Of a stretch of DNA of 47,087 nt, positions 33,495 to 41,389 are shown in pieces. Numbering within the stretch: position 1 is the first letter of the stretch; each line of letters starts with the position of its first letter. Origin of the DNA: Stenotrophomonas lacuserhaii (GTDB taxonomy: Bacteria > Pseudomonadota > Gammaproteobacteria > Xanthomonadales > Xanthomonadaceae); the NCBI RefSeq assembly GCF_014836545.1, contig NZ_JACSQS010000015.1:52142-99228 (forward strand), written 5' to 3'. A model generated the notes under the pieces. The model did not search any database and was not told the origin of the DNA. It saw nothing but the letters and a program-made list of their open reading frames with translations. The position numbers and the translations under genes are program-made.

Positions 33495-33626
33495 ATGGAG
33501 CTCATGATTGCGCTGCTCGGCATCGCCGCAGCCTTTGCCTCGACGCTGGTCGTGCTGCAGGCGGCCACCCTGGTATGGAAGAAGCTGCGCGTGCGGCGCG
33601 ATGCCATCAGGAGATCGATTGCCTGA
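33495..33626 (+). CDS. 43-aa single-pass membrane protein (hypothetical)
   Basis: MELMIALLGIAAAFASTLVV and then LQAATLVWKKLRVRRDA: one hydrophobic helix (about residues 4-27) followed by a basic tail, a likely N-out/C-in small membrane protein. The stop overlaps the start of the next small frame (TGATG). The ribosome site is weak (AGGAC). I do not recognise it. Confidence 0.5.
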   Translation: MELMIALLGIAAAFASTLVVLQAATLVWKKLRVRRDAIRRSIA

Positions 33627-33799
33627 TGCGTGCTGTCCGTTATGCGTATGAAAAAGCCCGCCGATGGCGCGCGTCTCCGTTGGTGTCGGCCTGGGCGGCA
33701 TTCCGTTATGCCCTGACCGGCGACACCGGGTATTTCCGCTCCCATGCGGGCTGGAGGCTGTCGCGCATCCATCGTGGTTCGCTGCAGGAAGACGAGTGA
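33626..33799 (+). CDS. 57-aa basic hypothetical protein
   Basis: A small frame starting MRAVRYAYEKARRWRASPLV and ending HRGSLQEDE, rich in Arg and aromatic residues, with no signal peptide or known motif. Its ATG overlaps the stop of the 43-aa membrane-protein frame by one base, which suggests coupled translation of a two-gene unit. It ends just before the tmRNA terminator on the opposite strand. It could be spurious. Confidence 0.45.
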   Translation: MRAVRYAYEKARRWRASPLVSAWAAFRYALTGDTGYFRSHAGWRLSRIHRGSLQEDE

Positions 33800-33810
33800 A
33801 GCAATAAACG

Positions 33811-33851
33811 AAAAAGCCCGGAAACCCTTGAATTGCTGGGGTTTCCGGGCT
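33811..33851 (-). terminator. Rho-independent terminator of ssrA
   Basis: AGCCCGGAAACCC (33815-33827) pairs with GGGTTTCCGGGCT (33839-33851). On the minus strand the hairpin is followed by TTTTT (33815-33811), 27 bases past the tmRNA 3' end. Confidence 0.9.
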
Positions 33852-33877
33852 CTCGCGGACCTTCTCGGTCCAATCAA

Positions 33878-34270
33878 TGGTGGAGGTGGGCGGAATTGAA
33901 CCGCCGTCCGAAGGCACTCCATCCCCAGCTCTACATGCTTAGCTCACCGTTGAGTCTCGTCCCGGAACAGCACGGTGTGCGAAGCACATCCCGGAACAAG
34001 CCTGTTGCGTTCTAGTGCTGGACTGACAGGCAGCCGCCCAGCTCGATTCCATGATAATGACTCTACGCTGCGAGCATGGACACAAGCAGTTTCGAGGCTC
34101 CGCCTAAGTCGGCAGAAGGTCTAACTCAACAGCTTTTAGGCTGCGAGTGCGACCGGAGCGTAGTTGTCGTCGTTGGCAACTAGAGTTTTGCAGCTGGATT
34201 TACGAGGAAAGCTACCCCCTCGGCATGCGCCAAGCGACTTCACAACCCCCGTCGAAACCAATGCACCCCC
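33878..34270 (-). ncRNA. ssrA: Transfer-messenger RNA (tmRNA)
   Basis: Trans-translation RNA that rescues stalled ribosomes together with SmpB. The 5' end GGGGGTG (34270 downward), then GGTTTCGACGGGG, pairs with the 3' acceptor strand CACCTCC-A-CCA (ending 33878). The T-arm GGTTCAATTCCGCCC is near the 3' end. The tag reading frame (34177-34136) encodes ANDDNYAPVALAA followed by TAA, preceded by the resume region, giving the expected AANDDNYAPVALAA tag. The length is about 393 nt. smpB lies about 1 kb away on the same strand. Confidence 0.96.
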
Positions 34271-34486
34271 GGTTTCAAACAAGTGCCTGCAAGTACTGGC
34301 CCGGTTCCGATGACTTGGAGCAGGGCTGCCCAACGCCAATGATGCTACGCCAATCCGGCTGAACAGTCACGCAAACGCGCGTTTTTCCGGTAGCAAGCGT
34401 GCATCTTGAACTGTTAACGTCTTCCCGACCTCTTTGCGACGCCCGCCGGGCGAGCATGGGGACTGGCTCTGCAGGCGAGGTTACAG

Positions 34487-35059
34487 GTGGACGTAAGCAA
34501 CAAGCGCAGCCTTCGGCAGTTGGTCGGCCCGGTGGGAATGGGCTACCTGCGCAGGGCCGTGCCGCCGCCGTGGGTGTGGACGGCGCTGGTTGCGTTGGTG
34601 GCGGCCGGGTGCCTGATCGAACTGCCGGTGACGGCGGCTGCGGCCTTGGTGGCCAGTGCGGTGGTGGTGCACTGGCCACGCCGCAAGCGACCCTCGCTGG
34701 GCTATTGGCGGCTGCTGGGCCTGCTGTTGTTGGCGGTGCTGGCGTGGGCGCCGGAGCCGGACGTTCTGTCCCAATGGTTCGAGCATGGCTTGGCGATCGC
34801 GCTGCTGGCGTTGGCCATGGTGAGCGCACTGACCCACGTGCTGCAGGCGCGTCGGTTGTCGCGCCGTCTCCAGCAGGCGGCCGATGCGATGGACGACTCG
34901 CGGCTGCTGGCGTTGCTGCCGGGCGAAGCGGCGACGCTGGCCAATCGCTGGCGCGCGGGTGATGACAGTCATGCTGACGAGCTGGCCGTGGTGATGCACC
35001 TGGCGGTGATGCACGCGGCGTTGTCGCCGCGCAAGCAGGGTGGGGCGGTGGACGTCTGA
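34487..35059 (+). CDS. Putative inner-membrane protein, function unknown
   Basis: A 190-aa frame with three hydrophobic segments: residues ~29-60 (WVWTALVALVAAGCLIELPV and on, possibly two helices), ~72-90 (WRLLGLLLLAVLAWAP) and ~99-117 (GLAIALLALAMVSALTHVL). A soluble C-terminal part starts RRLSRRLQQAADAMDD. Third-position GC is high as in neighbouring genes, which supports coding. The start is a GTG with GGCGAGG about 9 bases upstream. It lies between ssrA and smpB on the opposite strand. I do not recognise the family. The 216 bases upstream contain the ssrA promoter region. Confidence 0.65.
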   Translation: MDVSNKRSLRQLVGPVGMGYLRRAVPPPWVWTALVALVAAGCLIELPVTAAAALVASAVVVHWPRRKRPSLGYWRLLGLLLLAVLAWAPEPDVLSQWFEHGLAIALLALAMVSALTHVLQARRLSRRLQQAADAMDDSRLLALLPGEAATLANRWRAGDDSHADELAVVMHLAVMHAALSPRKQGGAVDV

Positions 35060-35076
35060 GGGGGAGGGGCGGGAGG

Positions 35077-35248
35077 GCGTGATGACCAACGTCCGTCACC
35101 CACCGAAGCGACGCGTTGACGGCCAGCGGCCGTCACTACCGGACCAGTCACTACCGGACCAACCCGGGTGGTAGCGCCGAGCCATGCTCGGCGAGCGTAG
35201 CGGCACGGGCGACAGAAACAGCGTGACGACCAACGGTCGTCACCCACC
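35077..35248. repeat. SMAG-like repeat cluster with a 15-bp tandem duplication
   Basis: Four units: GCGTGATGACC...CACCCACC (35077-35104), TTGACGGCC...GTCACTACC (35116-35140), GTAGCGCCGAGC...GCTCGGCG (35171-35193) and GCGTGACGACC...CACCCACC (35221-35248). Between them GTCACTACCGGACCA occurs twice in tandem (35132-35146, 35147-35161). The block separates convergent genes. Confidence 0.75.
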
Positions 35249-35264
35249 CCAATAGCACGGGCGG

Positions 35265-35768
35265 TCAGGCGTCTCGGTTGCCGCGGCGCATGACCCGCGA
35301 CTTTTCAATCGCCCATTCGCGGTCCTTGGCGGCGTCACGCTTGTCGTGGTCCTGCTTGCCCTTTGCCAGCGCCACTTCCAGCTTGATCTTGTTCTTGCTC
35401 CAGTACATCGCGGTGGGGACGATGGTGTAGCCATCGCGCTCCACCTTGCCGACCAGCTTGTCGATCTCGCTCCGATGCAGCAGCAGCTTGCGCTCGCGGC
35501 GGTCTTCGGCCACCACGTGGGTGGACGCCTGGATCAACGGGGTGATCTGCGCGCCGATCAGGAAGATCTCACCCTGCTTCACATAGGCATATGCGTCCAC
35601 GATGTTGCCGCGGCCTGCACGGATCGATTTCACTTCCCAGCCCTGCAGGGCGAGGCCCGCCTCGAAGCGCTCCTCGATGTGGTACTCGTGCCGGGCACGC
35701 TTGTTCAACGCGATGGTTTTGTTGGCCGTCGCGTTCTTTGCTTTATCCTTGCTGCTGTTCTTGCTCAT
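35265..35768 (-). CDS. smpB: SsrA-binding protein SmpB
   Basis: A 167-aa OB-fold protein that binds the tRNA-like part of tmRNA and guides it to stalled ribosomes. Family motifs are [48 protein letters not shown] and the basic C-terminal tail [17 protein letters not shown], which enters the mRNA channel. It is divergent from ratA (57 bases between starts), a common gammaproteobacterial arrangement. Its RNA partner ssrA is in the same window and on the same strand. Confidence 0.97.
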   Translation of the reverse strand: MSKNSSKDKAKNATANKTIALNKRARHEYHIEERFEAGLALQGWEVKSIRAGRGNIVDAYAYVKQGEIFLIGAQITPLIQASTHVVAEDRRERKLLLHRSEIDKLVGKVERDGYTIVPTAMYWSKNKIKLEVALAKGKQDHDKRDAAKDREWAIEKSRVMRRGNRDA

Positions 35769-35825
35769 TCCCGTATTGTCTCCGATTCGGGCCCGCCCGG
35801 TCGATCACCTGCAGCCGAACCTGAA

Positions 35826-36254
35826 ATGCCTACCATCCGTCGAAGCGCCCTGGTTGAACACTCCGCGGCGCGCATGTTTGATCTGGTCAACGATATCGCC
35901 GCCTATCCGCGTCGCTTCCGTTGGTGTTCGGCCGCGCAGATCCTGGAAGAGGGCGACCAGCGCCTGGTCGCCCGCCTGGACCTTGGACTGGGCTCGTTCT
36001 CGACCTGGTTCATGACCGAGAACACCCTGGTACGACCTGCATCCATCGACATGAAGCTGCGCGATGGTCCCTTCAAGCGCCTGCATGGGCGTTGGGACTT
36101 CCATTCGCTGGCCGAAGACGCCTGCAAGGTCAGCCTGGAACTTGAATTCGAACCGAAGTCCCGGTTGCTGGCGCCGGCGCTGGCGCTGGGGTTCCAAGGG
36201 TTGGCCGACCGCATGGTCAACGATTTCGTGCGCGTGGCTGACGAGCAGGAATGA
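35826..36254 (+). CDS. ratA: RatA / coenzyme Q-binding START-domain protein
   Basis: A 142-aa protein of the COQ10/START (polyketide-cyclase-like) family. It begins MPTIRRSALVEHSAARMFDL, followed by VNDIAAYPRRFRWC, and ends FQGLADRMVNDFVRVADEQ. In E. coli RatA was described as a 50S-binding inhibitor of 70S formation, while the family as a whole binds lipophilic quinones, so either role is possible. It is followed by ratB after four bases and is divergent from smpB. The ATG agrees with the family start. Confidence 0.9.
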   Translation: MPTIRRSALVEHSAARMFDLVNDIAAYPRRFRWCSAAQILEEGDQRLVARLDLGLGSFSTWFMTENTLVRPASIDMKLRDGPFKRLHGRWDFHSLAEDACKVSLELEFEPKSRLLAPALALGFQGLADRMVNDFVRVADEQE

Positions 36255-36258
36255 GCGG

Positions 36259-36522
36259 GTGATCCGGGTGCAGGTGGTGCTGGCCTGGCCGGAGCGGGTG
36301 CTTGATCGCACGCTGGAGCTGGCTGAAGGCGCTACGGTGGCCGAAGCCATCGCAGCTGCGGCGCTGGAAGGCGGCCACGCATGCCCGGCGGTGGCGGTTC
36401 ACGGCGTCATGGCGCGTGCCGATCAGGTGCTGCAGGACGGCGACCGGGTAGAGCTGCTGCGCCCGCTGCTGGCCGACCCGAAGGACAACCGTCGGCGACG
36501 GGCGAAGGCGCAGCCCAGGTAG
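36259..36522 (+). CDS. ratB: RnfH/RatB-family ubiquitin-like protein
   Basis: An 87-aa beta-grasp protein of the UPF0125/RnfH family. It starts MIRVQVVLAWPERV (GTG 36259), and has ATVAEAIAAA, AVHGVMARADQVLQDGDRVELLRPL in part (DGDRVELLRPL) and the conserved DPKDNRRRRA tail. The function is unknown. It is nearly always paired with ratA, here 4 bases downstream of the ratA stop, so the two are co-translated. Confidence 0.9.
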   Translation: MIRVQVVLAWPERVLDRTLELAEGATVAEAIAAAALEGGHACPAVAVHGVMARADQVLQDGDRVELLRPLLADPKDNRRRRAKAQPR

Positions 36523-36538
36523 GTGGGGTCGGCAAGGC

Positions 36539-36647
36539 TGTGACGACCAACGGTCGTCACCCACCGGGTTCAGCATCACCCATCAGGCTGGGCATCACCC
36601 ACCAGAATCAGGCTGGAGCGGTTTGACGGCCAGCGGCCGTCACTACC
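36539..36647. repeat. SMAG-like repeats and short direct repeats
   Basis: TGTGACGACC...GGTCGTCACCCACC (about 36539-36565) and TTGACGGCC...GTCACTACC (36623-36647) flank two imperfect copies of GCATCACCCA-CAG (36572 and 36592). The block lies between convergent ratB and bamE. Confidence 0.7.
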
Positions 36648-36650
36648 GGG

Positions 36651-37046
36651 TCAGCCGCCGCCGCCCTTCTTCTTTTCCTTCGGCAGGTTGCGGCCGAACT
36701 GACGCACGGTCTGGGTGGCCAGCTTGGAATCCTGGGCCGGGAAGTAATCGCCTTCCCAGCGGGTGACCGCATCGTTTTCGAAGTACACGGTGAAGTTCTT
36801 CGTTTCGGTACGGCCCACGCGATCAATGCGCTGGCTGGCCATGTAGTCCCAGCGCTGGGCATGGAACGGGTCGGCCACCGAGGGGGTGCCCAGCAGGGCG
36901 TTGACCTGCTGCTTGCTCTGCCCGACCTGCAGCTTGGACACGGCATCTTCCCGGACCAGGTTGCCCTGATAGATGGGTTGCTTATAGATGATGCCGCAGC
37001 CCGTGGTGGACAGGGCAACGGCGGCGACCAGCAGGAGATTGCGCAT
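36651..37046 (-). CDS. bamE: Outer-membrane assembly lipoprotein BamE
   Basis: A 131-aa lipoprotein subunit of the BAM complex, which inserts beta-barrel proteins into the outer membrane. The signal peptide ends in a lipobox-like STTGC (Cys17). The mature part has YKQPIYQGNLV, then VSKLQVGQSKQQVNALLGTP, the conserved SmpA/OmlA domain, and VYFENDAVTRWEGDY. The C-terminus is Lys/Gly-rich (KEKKKGGGG). It is divergent from fur, with 103 bases between starts, an arrangement conserved in related bacteria. Confidence 0.95.
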   Translation of the reverse strand: MRNLLLVAAVALSTTGCGIIYKQPIYQGNLVREDAVSKLQVGQSKQQVNALLGTPSVADPFHAQRWDYMASQRIDRVGRTETKNFTVYFENDAVTRWEGDYFPAQDSKLATQTVRQFGRNLPKEKKKGGGG

Positions 37047-37149
37047 CGGGAATCGCGTTTGGGGAAATCGATCCGATGATACACTCCCGGCGTGCCACCG
37101 CGACCCAATCCGAGGCAGCTGGCGCTAAATCGCCAATGAACGGAGACAT

Positions 37150-37566
37150 ATGGAAACCCACGACCTGCGCAAAGTCGGCCTGAAGGTGACCCATCCGCGG
37201 ATGCGGATCCTGGCGTTGCTGGAACAGCGCAATGCCCAGAACCACCAGCACCACATGACCGCCGAAGACATCTACCGCCAGTTGCTGGAGCACGGTGATG
37301 AGATCGGCCTGGCCACGGTTTACCGTGTCCTGACCCAGTTCGAGGCCGCCGGCCTGGTGCTGAAGCACAATTTCGAAGGCGGCCAGGCCGTCTATGAGCT
37401 GGACCGCGGCGGCCACCACGACCACATGGTGGACGTGGATTCGGGCAACGTGATCGAGTTTGAAAGTGCTGAAATCGAAGAGCTGCAGCGCAAGATCGCA
37501 GCCGATCACGGGTATGAGCTGGAGGAGCACTCGCTGGTTCTCTATGTGCGCAAAAAGCGCCGCTGA
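37150..37566 (+). CDS. fur: Ferric uptake regulator Fur
   Basis: A 138-aa Fe(II)-dependent repressor. The winged helix contains DLRKVGLKVTHPRMRIL and TVYRVLTQFEAAGLV. Regulatory metal residues are in the GGHHDHMVDVD region and further His/Glu positions. The structural-zinc CxxC pair of E. coli Fur is replaced by VxxD-type residues (MVDVDSGNVIEF), and the protein contains no cysteine at all. Fur proteins of pseudomonads and xanthomonads also lack this pair, so it is expected to be functional. A GGAG site precedes the ATG. A perfect terminator follows the gene. Confidence 0.96.
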   Translation: METHDLRKVGLKVTHPRMRILALLEQRNAQNHQHHMTAEDIYRQLLEHGDEIGLATVYRVLTQFEAAGLVLKHNFEGGQAVYELDRGGHHDHMVDVDSGNVIEFESAEIEELQRKIAADHGYELEEHSLVLYVRKKRR

Positions 37567-37585
37567 ACCCTGGCATGAGCGTTGA

Positions 37586-37617
37586 CGAAAAACCCCGGGC
37601 GCGCCCGGGGTTTTTCG
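37586..37617. terminator. Rho-independent terminator after fur
   Basis: CGAAAAACCCCGGGCG/CGCCCGGGGTTTTTCG is a perfect 32-base palindrome with A- and T-runs, 20 bases after the fur stop. It is usable in both directions. Confidence 0.9.
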
Positions 37618-37653
37618 TTCAGGCCCGGGGCGGCCGCAGCGGCGGGCGCAGGA

Positions 37654-37763
37654 GCGTGACGACCAACGGTCGCCATCCACCGAGCGGTAGCGCCGCCCCA
37701 TGGTCGGCGAGCGCCGCGGGCCGGGACGTCCAGCATTCCGCCGAGCATGGCGCGGCGCTACCG
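37654..37763. repeat. SMAG-like repeat cluster, partly degenerate
   Basis: GCGTGACGACC...CATCCACC (37654-37681), GGTAGCGCCGCCCCATGGTC region (37686-37710) and CCGCCGAGC...GGCGCTACC (37739-37762). Several arms carry mismatches, so these are older copies. They lie between convergent fur and recN. Confidence 0.65.
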
Positions 37764-37806
37764 AAGCGGGGCGAGCGCAGCGGCCGTCGGGCGGCCCGCC
37801 CGCAGG

Positions 37807-39468
37807 TCAGCCCGCCAGCAGCTTCCTGGCCGCCGCGCGTGCTTCCTTGCTGACTTCCACCCCGCCCAGCATGCGCGCCAGTTCTTCTTCGCGCGCCTTG
37901 GTGTCCAGCTTTTCCACCGCGCTCTGGGTCATGCCCTCCACCGGCGCCTTGCTGACCCGGTAATGCGCGTGGCCCTTCGACGCGACCTGCGGCAGGTGGG
38001 TGACGCACAGCACCTGGCGCTTCTCTCCAAGCGCGCGCAGCTTCTGCCCGACAATGTCGGCCACCGCGCCGCCGATGCCCGAATCGACTTCGTCGAACAC
38101 CATGGTCGGCACTGCATCCAGGTCCAGCGCGGCCACTTCGATGGCCAGCGAGATACGCGAAAGCTCGCCCCCGGAGGCCACTTTGCGCAGGGGGCGCGGC
38201 GGCTGGCCGGCATTGGCGGCCACCAGGAACTCCACCCGTTCGGCGCCCTGCGGATCCGGCTTGGCCAGGTCCTGCGGTTCCAGCTGGATCAGGAACTGGC
38301 CGCCGCCCATGCCCAGTTCGGCGATCAGCCCGGTGGTGGTAGTGGATAGTTCGGCCGCTGCGCGCTGGCGCCCGGCGCTGAGCACCGCCGCCTGTTCGCG
38401 CCAGGCGGTCGCGGCCTTTTCGATTTCGCCGGCCAGCTTCTGCAGGCGCACGTCAGCCCCCCGCAGCTGCTCGACTTCGGCCTGCATCCGGTCACGCTGG
38501 GCGGCCAGATCTTCCATCGGCACGCGGTGCTTGCGGGCCAGGTCATGCAACCGGCCCAGTCGGCGCTCGTTGTCTTCGAACTGCTCCGGGTCGGCGTCCA
38601 GGTCATCGTGCACGCGGTCCAGCAGGCTCAGCGCTTCCTGCAACTGGATGCTGGCGCTGTCGATCAGCGCATCCACCTCGCCCAGCCGGGCATCGTGTTC
38701 GATCATCCGTCCCAGGTCGCCGCGCACCTGCGCCAGCAGCCCCAGCGCGGAGGCGTCGTCATCCCCGTTGATGCGGGTGGTGGTGGTATCGCAGGTGGTC
38801 AGCAGGGCGCTGGCGTGAGCCTGGCGGCGATGGCTGGCGCCAAGCGCGATGATCGATTCCGGTTCCAGATCTTCGCGTTCCAGCTCGCGCAGCTGGTGTT
38901 CCAGGAAGCCGATGCGGTCGCTGACATCGCCCTGCTGGGACAGCGCGGCGGCTTCGTCGACCAGCGTCTGCCAGCCGGCCGCAGCCGCGCGTACGGCGCG
39001 GCGCTGCTCGGCGTTGCTGGCATAGGCATCCAGCAGGGCCAGCTGCGAAGGCCGGGTCAGCAGCGCCTGCTGTTCGTGCTGGCCGTGGATTTCCACCAGC
39101 AGGCCGGCCAGTTCAGTGAGCTGGGAAATGGTCACCGGGCGGCCGTTGATCCAGGCCCGCGAGCCACCGTCGGCGCGGATCACCCGGCGCAGCTGGCATT
39201 GTTCGTCGTCGTCCAGTTCGTTGTCGGCCAGCCAGCGGCGGGCGCCGGCCAACTGCTCCAGGGCGAACTCGGCCGACAACTCGGCGCGCGGGGCGCCGTG
39301 GCGCACCACGCCGCTGTCGGCGCGCAGGCCGGACAGGAAGCCCAGCGCGTCCACCATCAGCGATTTGCCCGCGCCGGTTTCGCCCGATACCACGGTCATG
39401 CCGGGGCCGAACTCCAGTTCAGTGGCGCGGACAACGGCGAAATCCTTGATTGATAAGTGTCTGAGCAT
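37807..39468 (-). CDS. recN: DNA repair protein RecN
   Basis: A 553-aa SMC-like ATPase acting in double-strand-break repair. The N-terminal part is MLRHLSIKDFAVVRATELEF with Walker A GETGAGKS. Two coiled-coil arms follow (rich in Ala/Glu/Arg, about residues 150-370). The C-terminal half has the ABC signature KVASGGELSRISLAIE and Walker B TMVFDEVDSGIGG. The length is standard. It is divergent from hrcA. I do not see a clear LexA operator in the intergenic region, so SOS control cannot be claimed. Confidence 0.96.
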   Translation of the reverse strand: MLRHLSIKDFAVVRATELEFGPGMTVVSGETGAGKSLMVDALGFLSGLRADSGVVRHGAPRAELSAEFALEQLAGARRWLADNELDDDEQCQLRRVIRADGGSRAWINGRPVTISQLTELAGLLVEIHGQHEQQALLTRPSQLALLDAYASNAEQRRAVRAAAAGWQTLVDEAAALSQQGDVSDRIGFLEHQLRELEREDLEPESIIALGASHRRQAHASALLTTCDTTTTRINGDDDASALGLLAQVRGDLGRMIEHDARLGEVDALIDSASIQLQEALSLLDRVHDDLDADPEQFEDNERRLGRLHDLARKHRVPMEDLAAQRDRMQAEVEQLRGADVRLQKLAGEIEKAATAWREQAAVLSAGRQRAAAELSTTTTGLIAELGMGGGQFLIQLEPQDLAKPDPQGAERVEFLVAANAGQPPRPLRKVASGGELSRISLAIEVAALDLDAVPTMVFDEVDSGIGGAVADIVGQKLRALGEKRQVLCVTHLPQVASKGHAHYRVSKAPVEGMTQSAVEKLDTKAREEELARMLGGVEVSKEARAAARKLLAG

Positions 39469-39527
39469 GGTCCAGTAGGTCTCTCAAGCCGCGCAACGCT
39501 AGCACGCACGGTGGCGTGCACCAATGA

Positions 39528-39554
39528 CTTGCCAAGCGTCCTTCCCGGCATTAT
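39528..39554 (+). promoter_or_regulatory. Sigma-32-like promoter before hrcA
   Basis: CTTGCC (39528-39533) and CGGCATTAT (39546-39554), 12 bases apart, resemble the heat-shock -35 CTTGAA and -10 CCCCATNT. A small dyad GCACGC-N6-GCGTGC (39502-39519) lies just upstream; it is too degenerate to call a CIRCE element. Confidence 0.45.
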
Positions 39555-39583
39555 CTAGGAGGGGAGTCTCACAGGCTGATCCA

Positions 39584-40648
39584 ATGCCGCCGTCTTTCGA
39601 CCAACTTGCCCCACGTTCGCGGCACCTGCTGCGTACCCTGATCGCCCGCCACATCCAGGATGGCGAGCCGGTCGGGTCGGCAACGCTTGCGCGCACGGCA
39701 GGGCTGGATGTCAGCGCGGCCACCATCCGCAACATCCTGGGCGACCTGGAAGACCTGGGGTTGCTCAGTTCGCCACATACCTCGGCCGGGCGCATTCCCA
39801 CCGCGCACGGCTACCGGGTGTTCGTGGACAGCCTGGTGCAGATGCATCCGCCGGGCGAGCAGGACCTGAGCCGCCTGCGCAGCGAGCTGGCCAGTGGCGC
39901 TGGCACCCAGGCGCTGCTCGGCAGTGCCTCCGAGCTGCTGTCGGCGATGAGCCGTTTCGTCGGCGTGGTCAGTGCGCCCACGCGCGAGCAGTTCGCCTTC
40001 CGCCAGATCGATTTCGTGGCGCTGGACGCCCATCGCGTGCTGGCGATCGTGGTGTTCGCCGACAGCGAAGTGCAGAACCGGGTGATCGAGGCCCGCAGGC
40101 CCTGGGAGCCGGGCGAGCTGGAGCAGGTCGCCAACTACCTGAACAGCCATTTCGCCGGGCTGCCGGTGGCGCAGATCCGCCGTCGCCTGCTGCACGAGCT
40201 GCGTGATACCCGCAGCGAGATGGAACAACTGCTGGCGCACAGCATCGAGCTGGCCGAGCAGGCCCTGCAGCCGCCGGCCAACGACATGCTGGTGGCCGGC
40301 CAGACCCGCCTGATGGGCGTGCAGGACCTGTCCGACCTGGAACGGCTGCGCGAGCTGTTCGAGCTGTTTTCGAGCAAGCGCGAGATCCTGCAGCTGCTGG
40401 AGCGCACCATCCAGGCGCCGGGCGTGCGCATCTTCATCGGCGAGGAAACCGGCGTGGTGCCGTTGGAGGGCGTCTCGCTGGTCACAGCGCCGTATACCGC
40501 CGATGGGCAAGTACTGGGCGTGCTGGGGGTGATCGGGCCGAAGCGGATGGCCTACGACCGGATGATCCCGCTCGTACAGGCCACCGCCGAGGTGCTCGGG
40601 GCGGCCTTTTCGCCGGGATCGGGCAACGCGATGACCCGCGGCGCTTGA
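39584..40648 (+). CDS. hrcA: Heat-inducible transcription repressor HrcA
   Basis: A 354-aa repressor that in other bacteria binds CIRCE operators and controls groESL and related heat-shock genes. The N-terminal winged helix has LLRTLIARHIQDGEPVGS in part and DVSAATIRNILGDLEDLGLL in part (SAATIRN, LEDLGLL). Then come SPHTSAGRIPTAHGYR, a GAF-like domain and the C-terminal VGVIGPKRMAYDRMIPLV signature. The ATG at 39584 is the family start. AGGAGGGG lies unusually far (about 20 bases) upstream. It heads the run hrcA-grpE-dnaK-dnaJ. Confidence 0.94.
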   Translation: MPPSFDQLAPRSRHLLRTLIARHIQDGEPVGSATLARTAGLDVSAATIRNILGDLEDLGLLSSPHTSAGRIPTAHGYRVFVDSLVQMHPPGEQDLSRLRSELASGAGTQALLGSASELLSAMSRFVGVVSAPTREQFAFRQIDFVALDAHRVLAIVVFADSEVQNRVIEARRPWEPGELEQVANYLNSHFAGLPVAQIRRRLLHELRDTRSEMEQLLAHSIELAEQALQPPANDMLVAGQTRLMGVQDLSDLERLRELFELFSSKREILQLLERTIQAPGVRIFIGEETGVVPLEGVSLVTAPYTADGQVLGVLGVIGPKRMAYDRMIPLVQATAEVLGAAFSPGSGNAMTRGA

Positions 40649-40711
40649 AACGCAGTTTCCCGCCCACACTAGGTGGGATGGAGGCGGGGAGTCACCGCCA
40701 GGGAAACGCAC

Positions 40712-41221
40712 ATGAACCAAGATCATCACGATATCGAATCCAACCCGGCCGCCGACGAGGCCGCCACGGCCCACCACGACCAGCTGGAGCAGCTGCGCGG
40801 TGAGCTGGAGCAGGTCAAGGCCGATGCGCTGCGTGAGCGCGCCGACCTGGACAACCAGCGCAAGCGCATGACCCGTGACGTGGAACAGGCCCGCCGTTTC
40901 GCCAATGAAAAGCTGCTCGGCGAGCTGTTGCCGGTGTTCGACAGCCTGGACGCCGGCCTGAAGGCCGCAGGCGAGGACGCCAGCCCGCTGCGCGACGGCC
41001 TTGAAATGACCTACAGGCAGCTGTTGAAGGTGGCCGCGGACAACGGACTGGCGCTGCTGGACCCGACCGGACAGCCCTTCAACCCCGAACACCACCAGGC
41101 GATCAGCCAGGTCGACGCCAACGGCGCCGCCCCGGGCAGCGTGGTTCAGGTGTTCCAGAAGGGTTACCTGCTCAACGACCGCCTGCTGCGCCCGGCGCTG
41201 GTGGTGGTCGCGCGCGACTGA
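40712..41221 (+). CDS. grpE: Nucleotide exchange factor GrpE
   Basis: A 169-aa cofactor that speeds ADP release from DnaK. An acidic, disordered N-terminus ([19 protein letters not shown]) leads into the long dimerising helix ([20 protein letters not shown]). The family signature follows: [41 protein letters not shown], and the C-terminal beta domain ending [17 protein letters not shown]. The start has GGGAAA upstream. It follows hrcA after 63 bases and precedes dnaK by 168 bases, a gap that holds a repeat and a heat-shock promoter. Confidence 0.95.
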   Translation: MNQDHHDIESNPAADEAATAHHDQLEQLRGELEQVKADALRERADLDNQRKRMTRDVEQARRFANEKLLGELLPVFDSLDAGLKAAGEDASPLRDGLEMTYRQLLKVAADNGLALLDPTGQPFNPEHHQAISQVDANGAAPGSVVQVFQKGYLLNDRLLRPALVVVARD

Positions 41222-41238
41222 CCACGGATCGGGAAAGC

Positions 41239-41269
41239 CGGTACCGCCGGGCATGGCCCGGCGCTGCCA
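41239..41269. repeat. SMAG-like palindrome between grpE and dnaK
   Basis: GGTACCGCCGGGC-ATG-GCCCGGCGCTGCC: GCCGGGC/GCCCGGC is a perfect stem with the usual ATG loop. The terminal GTAC/TGCC replaces GTAG/CTAC, so it is a diverged copy. Confidence 0.65.
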
Positions 41270-41305
41270 GGATCCTGAATCGTGGAATACAGCGTCCCGG
41301 GATGG

Positions 41306-41334
41306 CTTGAATGTTCCACGAGCCTCCCCCACAT
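41306..41334 (+). promoter_or_regulatory. Sigma-32-type promoter before dnaK
   Basis: CTTGAA (41306-41311), 15 bases, CCCCACAT (41327-41334) match the heat-shock consensus closely. A perfect 8-bp dyad TCGTGGAA/TTCCACGA (41280-41287, 41314-41321) overlaps the promoter and could be an operator. It would let dnaK be transcribed apart from hrcA-grpE. Confidence 0.65.
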
Positions 41335-41389
41335 CCCATTCATACACCGGCTGCGGCCGGATTAACCGAATAATCTTCAGGAGTCCCCC

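Noticed and set aside
39502..39519. CIRCE element upstream of hrcA
   Set aside because: Only a GCACGC-N6-GCGTGC dyad is present. The consensus 9-bp arms and 9-base spacer are not met.
39469..39523. LexA box upstream of recN
   Set aside because: No CTG-N10-CAG or xanthomonad-type LexA palindrome was found in the intergenic sequence.
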